Source of the DNA: Coriobacteriaceae bacterium
GTDB taxonomy: Bacteria; Actinomycetota; Coriobacteriia; Anaerosomatales; D1FN1-002
NCBI GenBank assembly: GCA_013824215.1
Contig: PNNM01000002.1
Location: 1-39,822 of the forward strand
Direction: 5' to 3'
DNA: 39,822 nt
Part shown: in pieces, positions 23,864-31,303 of the stretch
Numbering within the stretch: the first letter of the stretch is position 1
Layout: every line of letters begins with the position of its first letter
Notes under the pieces: generated by a model
Seen by the model: the letters and a program-made list of their open reading frames with translations, nothing else
Databases searched by the model: none
What the model was told of the DNA's origin: nothing
Made by a program: the position numbers and the translations under genes

Positions 23864-24714
23864 GGCAGAACGCCTGTTTCGCGCAGCACGGCACCGAGCG
23901 TCACATACTCGTCGACATCCAGTGTCTCGGCCCGCCTCGAACCGTCGATGCCGCAGGACCGGAGCGTCTCCTCGATCATGGACGTCGGCTGTGACAACGC
24001 CGAGGACAGCGAGTTGCGCAGCGTCTTGCGCCGCTGGGCGAACGCCGCGTTCGCGGCCGCGGCGGCCGCTCTCAGCAGCTCCGGCGGCTCGTCGCGGGGG
24101 GCTCTCTCGAGCCGGAGCACGGCCGAATCCACGCGCGGTGGAGGCAGGAAGCAGGTGCGTGGCACCGCGAAGCGCCCGGCCGAGCGCGCGAGCAAGCCGA
24201 GCTTGACGGTGTAGGCCCCGTAGTCCCTGCCGCCGGGAGACGCGGCCATCCGGTCGGCCACCTCGGCCTGCACCATCACGGTCGCGCTCGCGAGCGACGG
24301 GATCGTCTCGAAGAAGCGCAGGACCACCGTGGCGGCCACGTTGTAGGGCAGGTTGGCCACGAGCGCCTCGGGCTCCCCGAGCTCCCGCACGTCCATCCCC
24401 GCGGCATCGGCACGCACGATGCGCACGTTCCCGCAGGCGGCGATCGTCTCTTCCAGCGCCGGCAGCAGGGCCGCGTCCTTCTCGACGGCGAGCACGGAGC
24501 CCGCCGCTCGGCACAGCGCCGCCGTCAGCGTGCCGATCCCCGGTCCGACCTCGACCACACACTCGTCCCCGCGCAACGCCGCGAGCGTGAGGATCCGTCC
24601 GACGACGTTGTCGTCGACGAGGAAGTGCTGGCCGAGGGCCTTGCGGGTGCGCAGGCCGTGGCGCGCGAGGACGTCGAGAGTGGCCGAGGGCGTCGCCAGC
24701 GGCGAGTGGGGCAC
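23860..24714 (-). CDS. ksgA: 16S rRNA (adenine1518-N6/adenine1519-N6)-dimethyltransferase
   Basis: Dimethylates two adjacent adenines in the 3'-terminal hairpin of 16S rRNA. The 284-residue protein has 'ALGQHFLVDDNVVGRIL', the SAM motif 'VVEVGPGIGTLTAAL', the catalytic 'NLPYNVAATVV' and the C-terminal 'FAQRRKTLRNSL'. GTG 24714 lies 13 bp after the stop of the G5/3D-domain gene. Normal length. Confidence 0.96.
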   Translation of the reverse strand: MPHSPLATPSATLDVLARHGLRTRKALGQHFLVDDNVVGRILTLAALRGDECVVEVGPGIGTLTAALCRAAGSVLAVEKDAALLPALEETIAACGNVRIVRADAAGMDVRELGEPEALVANLPYNVAATVVLRFFETIPSLASATVMVQAEVADRMAASPGGRDYGAYTVKLGLLARSAGRFAVPRTCFLPPPRVDSAVLRLERAPRDEPPELLRAAAAAANAAFAQRRKTLRNSLSSALSQPTSMIEETLRSCGIDGSRRAETLDVDEYVTLGAVLRETGVLP

Positions 24715-24727
24715 GAGGTGCCCGCTT

Positions 24728-25798
24728 CTACGGGAGGATGGTGACGGTCACGGTGCGGCGCCCCCAGGTACGGGAGGCGGCCAGGGCGCTGCCGCGCCAG
24801 AAGCACACATCGATCTTGTTGCCGCGGATGGCGCCACCGGTGTCCGCCGCGATGGCGTACCCGTAGCCCGGGACGTACATCCTGGTGCCGAGCGGGATCA
24901 CCGACCGGTCCACCGCGACGATCCCCCAACCGGCGGGGACGTCGTAGAAGGCCAGCTTGCGCTCGATGACGCGCAGTCCGCCACAGCCCGCGTCCCACGG
25001 CGTGTACGCGGTCGAGCCGACGCTCAGGCGCCTGCCGGCCTTGGGAGCAGCGGCCTGGACGGCGGCGGGACGGGCCGAGTCCAGCGCGCGGACGGCGGCG
25101 ACCCGCTTGGGGCTCGCCGTGCCGACGACGACCACCTCAGCCACGGCCGGCTCCACGACACGCTCGGTCTTGAGCACGGGGGTGCCCGCCGCACCGTCGG
25201 TCACGACGACCTCGAGTACGCGGAGCGAGCGGCCAGCCTCACCCTCCTGCTTCACCTTGCGCGTACCCTTGGGCAGGTTCGGATCCTTGACAGTGCGCAC
25301 CGCGAACGGGATCGAGCGCTCCTCCTGGACGACCCGGCGGAAGACGTTGGTGACCTTGACGGTCATCCCGGGAGACAGAGCCGTGCCGAGCGCGGGCTCC
25401 ACGTGCATGCGCTGCGAGGGATCCTCTCCGGCAGCGACGAGCGCGTCGGCGACGGTCGCACCGAGCACGGTCATCTCGCGGGCCTCGCCGCCGATCTCGA
25501 CAGTGACCGGCACCGCGTGGCGGACGACCACGGTCACGCCGTCGTAGGTGCGCTCCTCGGGGGCGGGCGAGACGATGTCCGCGGCGGAAACGACGACGCC
25601 GGCCTCGGCGAGCAGGGAGGCGACGTCGGTGCATCTCGTCTTGGTGTAGGAGGTCTCCCCATCGACGATCAGGGTGACCCCTCTATCGGCCCAAACGAAT
25701 CCGGTGACTACTGAGGCTGCGATCGCGGCTGCGATGAGGACTGCGACGAAGTGGTGGGTCTTCAGGAAGCGTGCCGGGCCTCCCGGCCGTGTTCCCAT
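24728..25798 (-). CDS. YabE-like cell-wall protein: DUF348, G5 and 3D domains
   Basis: A 356-residue exported protein with one N-terminal membrane segment (about 16-36). Two DUF348 ubiquitin-like repeats follow (about 38-150, 'VTLIVDGETSYTKTRCTDV' and 'VPVTVEIGGEAREMTV'), then a G5 domain (about 155-235, 'EERSIPFAVRTVKDPNLPKG'). A C-terminal 3D domain (about 260-356, 'YTPWDAGCGG', 'IPLGTRMYVPGYGYAIAADTGG', 'IDVCFW') carries the three Asp typical of this hydrolase-like fold. It resembles Bacillus YabE and resuscitation-promoting-factor-like proteins. ATG 25798 has GGGAAGG upstream. Confidence 0.93.
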   Translation of the reverse strand: MGTRPGGPARFLKTHHFVAVLIAAAIAASVVTGFVWADRGVTLIVDGETSYTKTRCTDVASLLAEAGVVVSAADIVSPAPEERTYDGVTVVVRHAVPVTVEIGGEAREMTVLGATVADALVAAGEDPSQRMHVEPALGTALSPGMTVKVTNVFRRVVQEERSIPFAVRTVKDPNLPKGTRKVKQEGEAGRSLRVLEVVVTDGAAGTPVLKTERVVEPAVAEVVVVGTASPKRVAAVRALDSARPAAVQAAAPKAGRRLSVGSTAYTPWDAGCGGLRVIERKLAFYDVPAGWGIVAVDRSVIPLGTRMYVPGYGYAIAADTGGAIRGNKIDVCFWRGSALAASRTWGRRTVTVTILP

Positions 25799-25854
25799 CG
25801 AAGCCTTCCCGTCGGGTGCAGGACGCCCAGCCCGTCTCGAGGCGTGGGCTTCGA

Positions 25855-25883
25855 ATCCTAACCCAACGCATAGGGGGCCGCAA
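25855..25883 (-). promoter_or_regulatory. Possible promoter of the YabE-like gene
   Basis: On the minus strand TTGCGG, 17 bp, TAGGAT, in the 125-bp gap between the iron-sulfur flavoprotein gene and the YabE-like gene. Spacing is ideal and the hexamers are moderate. It predicts a 50-nt leader. Confidence 0.4.
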
Positions 25884-25923
25884 ACGCGCAGGTCGCCGGT
25901 CGAAGGGCTCGGAAACGGGGCTC

Positions 25924-26526
25924 TCAGGCGCCTTCCGGGACCGCCTCGACGAGGGCCGCACCGAGCTCGCGGGCGTGCTCCGACTCCTCGGGACGGCGTC
26001 CCATGTCGGAGGGCGAATCGGGCCCCGCGACCTTGAGTAGACCGACCATGTCGAGCCCCAGGACCGCGAAGACGCTCTTCGTCGGTTCCACCGCGCTGCG
26101 GAAGCCGTAGGGGTCGCCGCCGCCTCGGACGAGCAGCAGCGCCCCGGGACGGCGGGTCGGCTTCGGCAGCCCCAGAACGTGGGTGCGCGCCCAGTAGGGC
26201 TGACAGCGGTCGTAGGCGACCTTGAGGACGCCCGGTACCGTCGCGAAGAACACCGGGGAGCCCACGACCACGGCGTCGGCTGCATCGAGCGCCCCGTAGA
26301 TCTCGCTCATCCGGTCCCGCAGGACGCACTCGCCCGTCGAGGAGCAGGCGTTGCAGCCGCGGCAAGGGGTCAGTCCGAGTTCGACGACCGGGATCTTGCG
26401 CACCTCGGCACCGGCGCCTCGAGCGCCTTCGAGGAACGCGTCGAGGAGCTGCTCGCTGTTCCCGTGCCTGCGCGGGCTTCCCGCCAGTCCGACGACGAGC
26501 GGAGAGCGCGCCACCTTCGAAGTCAC
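25924..26526 (-). CDS. Iron-sulfur flavoprotein / NADPH-dependent FMN reductase family
   Basis: A 200-residue flavodoxin-fold protein. The FMN phosphate loop 'GLAGSPRRHGNSEQLL' is followed by 'PCRGCNACSSTGEC', a C-x2-C-x2-C-x5-C cluster motif as in archaeal and clostridial iron-sulfur flavoproteins (Isf), and 'DAVVVGSPVFFATVPGVLKV'. It probably transfers electrons from reduced ferredoxin to small acceptors (family knowledge). GTG 26526 overlaps the tatD stop by 4 bp. It is an insertion relative to the Bacillus tatD-yabE order and fits an anaerobic metabolism. Confidence 0.9.
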   Translation of the reverse strand: MTSKVARSPLVVGLAGSPRRHGNSEQLLDAFLEGARGAGAEVRKIPVVELGLTPCRGCNACSSTGECVLRDRMSEIYGALDAADAVVVGSPVFFATVPGVLKVAYDRCQPYWARTHVLGLPKPTRRPGALLLVRGGGDPYGFRSAVEPTKSVFAVLGLDMVGLLKVAGPDSPSDMGRRPEESEHARELGAALVEAVPEGA

Positions 26527-27374
26527 TCCCCGCCGAAGACGCGCTTGGCGTTGCCGAGCGCGGCGAGCGCGACCTGTGTGGTGGGCAACTCCTTGACCTC
26601 GGCGATCCTCTTGGTCGTGAAGACCGCCCAGGACGGTTCGTTGACTCTGCCTCGCAGCGGCTCGGGTGCCATGAAGGGACAGTCCGTCTCCACGAGAAGG
26701 CGGTCGAGCGGGACCACCGCCACCGCCTCCCGCAGGCTCTCGGACTTCGCGAACGTGACCGGGCCGGCGAACGAGATGTGGCACCCGAACTCCACGAAGC
26801 GCTCGGCCATGGCGGCGTCACCCGTGAAGCAGTGCAGCACGCAGCCGGCGGCCGGCACGCCGATCTCGCGCAGGATCGCCTCGCCCTCGTCGTGGGCCTC
26901 GCGCAAGTGCACGGCTACCGGCAGCTCCAGCTCGTGGGCGAGCTCGAGCTGGGCGCGGAACGCGGCGACCTGGTCCTCGCGCGGGGAGTGGTCGTAGTGG
27001 AAGTCCAGCCCGATCTCACCGATGCCGGCCACACGCGAATCCTTCGTCTCGGCGACGATGGTCGCGCGGACCTCGTCGGACCAGTGCTTGGCGTTGTGGG
27101 GATGGACGCCGACGATGACCCGGATGGTCGGAGGCTCGCCGTGTGGCACGGCCCAGTGCTCGAGTCGCGCCCTGCACTCGTCGATCCACGTGTCGACCGA
27201 GTCCAGTGTGCCGCGCGGGTCCTCGGTGGGATCGTCCACCGTGACGATGTAGGTCACGCCCGCGAGACAGGCGCGTTCCAGCGCGCCCGCCGGGTCGTCG
27301 AGCATGTCGAGGTGCGCGTGTGTGTCGGGGCTCTGAGCGCCCAGCTTGGGGATCTCGACCGGTCCTTTGGGCAT
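26523..27374 (-). CDS. TatD family metal-dependent hydrolase
   Basis: A 283-residue amidohydrolase-fold deoxyribonuclease-like protein. Metal ligands appear in 'DTHAHLD', 'GEIGLDFHY' (Glu), 'VAVHLREAHDE' (His), 'VLHCFTGD' (His) and 'LLVETDCPFMAP' (Asp). The middle region around 65-95 is a little longer than usual. ATG 27374 lies 26 bp after metG. It corresponds to yabD in the Bacillus order. Confidence 0.93.
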   Translation of the reverse strand: MPKGPVEIPKLGAQSPDTHAHLDMLDDPAGALERACLAGVTYIVTVDDPTEDPRGTLDSVDTWIDECRARLEHWAVPHGEPPTIRVIVGVHPHNAKHWSDEVRATIVAETKDSRVAGIGEIGLDFHYDHSPREDQVAAFRAQLELAHELELPVAVHLREAHDEGEAILREIGVPAAGCVLHCFTGDAAMAERFVEFGCHISFAGPVTFAKSESLREAVAVVPLDRLLVETDCPFMAPEPLRGRVNEPSWAVFTTKRIAEVKELPTTQVALAALGNAKRVFGGE

Positions 27375-27400
27375 CGCGGCGAGGCGCCCCGCTTAGCGCC

Positions 27401-28957
27401 TCACACCTCCTCGTAGATGCGGGGAAAGAGAGGTTCTCCCTTTTCCACTCGCGCACCGGCCGGCAGACCGCCCCACGTGGCCCGGGTGACGAGATCGTCC
27501 GTGTCGTGTATATCTCCGAGTCCGAGTCTGCGCCAGACCTCGGCCGAAGTCACCGGCATGACCGGCGCGCAGAACAGCGCCGCGATGCGCACCGACTCGA
27601 GCGCGTTGTAGAGCACGGCCGCCAGGCGCGGTACCAGCGCCTCGTCCTTGGCGAGGTTCCAGGGCGCCTCGTTCTCGATGTAGCGGTTGGCCAGTTTGAC
27701 CAGGTCCCAAGCCGCCTCGAGCGCGCCGGCGTAGTCGAGCCCGGCCATGCGCTTGTCGTAGCGGGCGGGCAGCGCGCCGGCCACCGCGCGCATCACGGCG
27801 TCGGCCTCGGTGGCTTCGGCCTCCTCCGGACAGGCGGGCGTGACGCCGCCGAGGTACTTCTCGGTCATGTTGAACAGGCGGCTGACGAGGTTGCCCCAGT
27901 CGTTGGCCAGGTCGCCGTTGTAGCGCTGGACCATCGATTCCATCGAGATGGAGCCGTCGGTGCCGAACTGCACGTCGCGCAGGAAGTGGTAGCGGTAGGC
28001 GTCCACGCCGAAGCGCTCCACCAGATCCGCCGGCGCCATGACGTTGCCCTTGCTCTTGCTCATCTTCTCGCCCTTGGTCAGCAGGAAGCCGTGCGCGAAG
28101 ACCGTCTCGGGCAACGGCACGCCGGCGGCCATGAGCATGGCCGGCCAGATGACGCAGTGGAAGCGGATGATGTCCTTGCCGACGAAGTGGTACTGCGCCG
28201 GCCAGCGCCGCTCGAACTCGGCGGCTTTGTCCGGGTCGCCGTAGCCGACGGCGGTGATGTAGTTGAGCAGCGCGTCGATCCACACGTACGTGACATGGTT
28301 CTCGGCGAACGGCAGCGGCACGCCCCAGGTGAAGGTCGTGCGGGAGATGGAGAGGTCCTTGAGGCCGCCTCGGACGAACGAGACGACCTCGTTGCGTCGC
28401 GTCTCGGGCTGGATGAACCCGGGGTTCGCCTCGTAGAAGGCGAGCAGCGGCTCGGCGAACTCGGAGAGTTTGAAGAACCAGTTGTCCTCGCGGACGAACT
28501 CCACCTCGCGCGCGCACTGCGGGCACTTTCCGTCCACGAGCTGTTCGGCGGTCCAGAAGGTCTCGTCCGGGACGCAGTACCAACCCTCGTAATGGCCCTG
28601 GTAGAGGTGCCCTCGGTCGTGCAGCTCGGTCCAGAACGCCTGCACCCCGTGCTTGTGGCGCTCCTCGGTGGTCCGGATGAAGTCGTCGTTGGTGATGCGC
28701 AGCATCTCCCAGGCCTCGGAGAAGCGCGGGGCGATCCTGTCGCACCACTCCTGCGGGGAGAGGCCCGCGTCGGCCGCCGCCTGCGCCACCTTCTGGCCGT
28801 GTTCGTCCAGGCCGGTGAGGAAGAAGACGTCGTGTCCGGTCATGCGCTTGTAACGGGCCAGAGCGTCGGCGGCCACCGTCGTGTACGCCGTGCCGAGGTG
28901 CGGCACCGAGTTCACGTAGTAGATGGGGGTGGTCAGGTAGAAGGACGGCTTGGTCAT
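27401..28957 (-). CDS. metG: Methionyl-tRNA synthetase
   Basis: Charges tRNA-Met. The 518-residue protein has the class I signatures 'PIYYVNSVPHLGTAY' (HIGH) and 'KGEKMSKSKGN' (KMSKS), plus 'VWIDALLNYITAVGY'. It is the short form: the sequence stops after the anticodon-binding helical domain, without the C-terminal EMAP/Trbp111-like tRNA-binding domain found in Bacillus MetS. ATG 28957 is the family start. Divergent from abrB. No T-box or SAM-riboswitch leader is evident in the 123-bp gap. Confidence 0.96.
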   Translation of the reverse strand: MTKPSFYLTTPIYYVNSVPHLGTAYTTVAADALARYKRMTGHDVFFLTGLDEHGQKVAQAAADAGLSPQEWCDRIAPRFSEAWEMLRITNDDFIRTTEERHKHGVQAFWTELHDRGHLYQGHYEGWYCVPDETFWTAEQLVDGKCPQCAREVEFVREDNWFFKLSEFAEPLLAFYEANPGFIQPETRRNEVVSFVRGGLKDLSISRTTFTWGVPLPFAENHVTYVWIDALLNYITAVGYGDPDKAAEFERRWPAQYHFVGKDIIRFHCVIWPAMLMAAGVPLPETVFAHGFLLTKGEKMSKSKGNVMAPADLVERFGVDAYRYHFLRDVQFGTDGSISMESMVQRYNGDLANDWGNLVSRLFNMTEKYLGGVTPACPEEAEATEADAVMRAVAGALPARYDKRMAGLDYAGALEAAWDLVKLANRYIENEAPWNLAKDEALVPRLAAVLYNALESVRIAALFCAPVMPVTSAEVWRRLGLGDIHDTDDLVTRATWGGLPAGARVEKGEPLFPRIYEEV

Positions 28958-29080
28958 CGCGTGTCGGGCATCCCTGTCGATGGGTAGTATCTGACAGCCG
29001 GAGCGTTTCCCCCGGCAACCGATGATAACGCAATCCCCGGGCGAGTCATGCGGGGCGCCAGGGGACGAAGGAGGCTGCTC

Positions 29081-29326
29081 ATGAAGGACACAGGGATCGT
29101 GCGGCGCGTCGATGACCTCGGACGGATCGTCATCCCCATGGAGTTGCGCAAGACGCTCGGGATCGGTGTGCGCGACCCGCTCGCGGTGTTCGTGGACGGC
29201 GAGAGGATCGTGCTCCAGAAGTATGCTCAGGCCTGCATCATCTGCGGCTCGACGCAGGACGTCGGGGACGTGCGGGGCAAGCCGGTCTGCACCGGGTGCG
29301 TGAAGGCCATCAAGACGGGCAAGTAG
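29081..29326 (+). CDS. abrB: AbrB/SpoVT-family transition-state regulator with zinc-ribbon tail
   Basis: An 81-residue protein. The swapped-hairpin DNA-binding domain covers about 1-47 ('GIVRRVDDLGRIVIPMELRK'). The tail 'CIICGSTQDVGDVRGKPVC' plus 'TGC' gives two CxxC pairs that should bind one zinc, a variant common in clostridial AbrB. ATG 29081 has a near-perfect GAAGGAGG; the longer ORF from 29048 lacks such a site. It is the only plus-strand gene in the block, between metG and rsmI, the same place and relative orientation as abrB in Bacillus. Confidence 0.95.
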   Translation: MKDTGIVRRVDDLGRIVIPMELRKTLGIGVRDPLAVFVDGERIVLQKYAQACIICGSTQDVGDVRGKPVCTGCVKAIKTGK

Positions 29327-29333
29327 CGCCTTC

Positions 29334-30167
29334 TCAGCCGCCGAGCGAGGCCCGGTAGGCACGGTTGCGCGGGGCGCCGGTCTCGACCGCGACACGCTTG
29401 ACCGCCTCGCTGCGGGGCACCCCTTGGGCGACGAGCGCACGCACGCGGCTGCGCAGGTCGTCGTCGTCGAAGACGGTCGCGCTCCGCGCCGGAGGCCCCA
29501 CGAGCAGGACGACCTCGCCCTTGAGGCTCGTGCGCCCGGCCACCTCGGCGGCCAACTCCTCGACGGTGCCACGAACGACCTCCTCGTGCAGCTTCGTCAG
29601 CTCCCGCGCCATAGCCGCCTCGCGTCCCGGCAGGACCTCGGCGATGAAGGCGAGCGCGGCAGCGGTGCGAGCGGGCGACTCGTAGAAGACGAGCGTCGCG
29701 TCGAGATGCTTGAGCTGCTCGAGCCTGCGGCGGACCTCGCCGGACTTGCGCGGCAGGAAGCCGCCGAAGAAGAAGGACCGCGCGGGCATGCCGCTCGCCA
29801 CCAGCGCGGTGAGTATCGCCGAGGGACCCGGGAGCACTTCGACCTTCAGACCCGCGTCGAGCACCGCTGCCACCAGGTGCTCGCCCGGGTCCGAGATGCC
29901 GGGCGTGCCGGCGTCCGATACGAGCGCGACCGTCTCGCCGGCCTCGATGCGCGCGATCACCTTCGGCGTACGGGCGTCCGCGACGTGCTCGTCGAACCTC
30001 TCGAGCCTCGCGGGGATCTCGTAGCGCGCCAGCAGCTTGCGCGACACCCGCGTGTCCTCGGCGCAGACAAGGTCGGCAGCGCGCAGCGCGTCGAGCACGC
30101 GCAGGGTCACGTCGCCGAGGTTGCCGATCGGCGTCGCGCAAACGATGAGGCGGCCTGCCTCAGGCAT
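29334..30167 (-). CDS. rsmI: 16S rRNA (cytidine1402-2'-O)-methyltransferase
   Basis: Methylates the ribose of C1402 in the decoding centre. The 277-residue protein has the tetrapyrrole-methylase fold with 'VCATPIGNLGDVTLRVLDAL', 'CAEDTRVSRKLL', 'ALVSDAGTPGISDPG' and 'VLPGPSAILTALVASG'. ATG 30167 with GGAG upstream is preferred to the start ten codons earlier. It overlaps the preceding membrane-protein gene by 8 bp and converges on abrB with 7 bp between stops. It corresponds to yabC in Bacillus. Confidence 0.96.
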   Translation of the reverse strand: MPEAGRLIVCATPIGNLGDVTLRVLDALRAADLVCAEDTRVSRKLLARYEIPARLERFDEHVADARTPKVIARIEAGETVALVSDAGTPGISDPGEHLVAAVLDAGLKVEVLPGPSAILTALVASGMPARSFFFGGFLPRKSGEVRRRLEQLKHLDATLVFYESPARTAAALAFIAEVLPGREAAMARELTKLHEEVVRGTVEELAAEVAGRTSLKGEVVLLVGPPARSATVFDDDDLRSRVRALVAQGVPRSEAVKRVAVETGAPRNRAYRASLGG

Positions 30168-31275
30168 CGGACTCCGGCGAGTCCTCGGCGGGCGCATCGG
30201 GGGCCGGCTCCGCGGGCGCCTCGGGTGGCGCCGGCGGTTCGTAGCCGGCGACCGGGTAGACGGGCGGCGGGGGCGGCGGCGGGATGTAGGCCGGAGGCGG
30301 AGGCGGATACGCCGGTGGCTCCGGCGCGGGCGGCGCGGTCGGAGCCCACGGCGCGGCGGCGGCCGCCGGGATCTCCCTGCCGGTGAGCCGACGGAAGAAG
30401 ACCGTCCAGGCAGCGGAGATGAAGGCGCCCCAGATCGCGCTCGGCACGACCATGATCGCCGCCAGTACCAGGATGAGGCCGAGGAAGCCGAAGATGTTGC
30501 CGGTGAACAGGAGCAGCACGGCCGGCAAGACGAGCACGATGGCGAGCAGGCCGGTCGCCAGCCCGTAGCCGGCGCCCACGGCCAGCATGAGCAGCCACAT
30601 GATGAGCACGTCCTTGAAGCGGGACCTCATCGCGCCCCAGGCCGCGCCGATGGCGTCGAACGCTGGCCTCTCCTCGAGGATCGCGTAGCGCAAGGCGAGG
30701 TGCTGCAGGATCCCCACGACGAAGCCGACGACCAGCAGGAGCACGAACACGACGATACCGCCGCCGCACAGGAGCGGCAGAGCCGCGAGCGCGTCGCCGC
30801 CCCCTTCCGCCTGAGCGAGCGGCACGATCGCGACGAGCATCAGGGCGACGAACAGGAGTGCGAGCACCAGTATCGGCAGCCCGAGCGCGAGGAAGATCAG
30901 GAACGTGCGTCCCCAGTAGCGGAACCCGGCGCTGAAGCCCGCCGAGATGCTGACCGGACGTCCTTCCTCGGCCTCGTTGACCTGGTGGACGAGCGCCGCG
31001 TGGGCCATGACCGAGAGCACCCAGAAGACGATCGCGACCATGACGAGCAGGCCGACGAGGACCGCCAGCAGCGCGAGGTTCTCGGCGAACCAGTTCTCGA
31101 ACACGCTGTACTGCTGCGAGAGCTGCGGCGAGAGGTCGCCGGAGGACGAGCGGTAGTTGCTGCCGGTGTTGTAGCTGCTGCCCCCCGAGGAGCCCGCCAG
31201 GAACCCGAACATCCACAGCGCCTTGTGGCGCCACGTGACGTTCCAGGCCTTCTTCAGGATGCCGACGTAATCCAC
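30160..31275 (-). CDS. Multi-pass membrane protein with Pro-rich cytoplasmic tail
   Basis: A 371-residue protein beginning 'MDYVGILKKAWNVTWRHKALW', the start of a broad family of uncharacterised bacterial membrane proteins. Six or so hydrophobic segments lie between about 70 and 305, and the last 65 residues are Pro/Ala/Tyr-rich with runs of Pro and no hydrophobic stretch. No catalytic motif is seen. Its stop overlaps rsmI. It follows the DUF362 gene after 28 bp. Function is unknown. Confidence 0.8.
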   Translation of the reverse strand: MDYVGILKKAWNVTWRHKALWMFGFLAGSSGGSSYNTGSNYRSSSGDLSPQLSQQYSVFENWFAENLALLAVLVGLLVMVAIVFWVLSVMAHAALVHQVNEAEEGRPVSISAGFSAGFRYWGRTFLIFLALGLPILVLALLFVALMLVAIVPLAQAEGGGDALAALPLLCGGGIVVFVLLLVVGFVVGILQHLALRYAILEERPAFDAIGAAWGAMRSRFKDVLIMWLLMLAVGAGYGLATGLLAIVLVLPAVLLLFTGNIFGFLGLILVLAAIMVVPSAIWGAFISAAWTVFFRRLTGREIPAAAAAPWAPTAPPAPEPPAYPPPPPAYIPPPPPPPVYPVAGYEPPAPPEAPAEPAPDAPAEDSPESDA

Positions 31276-31303
31276 GGCGAGACTCCTTCGCGTCAGGCGG
31301 CGG

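Noticed and set aside
28958..29080. T-box or SAM riboswitch in front of metG
   Set aside because: The gap of 123 bp has no T-box core sequence and no antiterminator/terminator pair, and it is shared with the divergent abrB leader.
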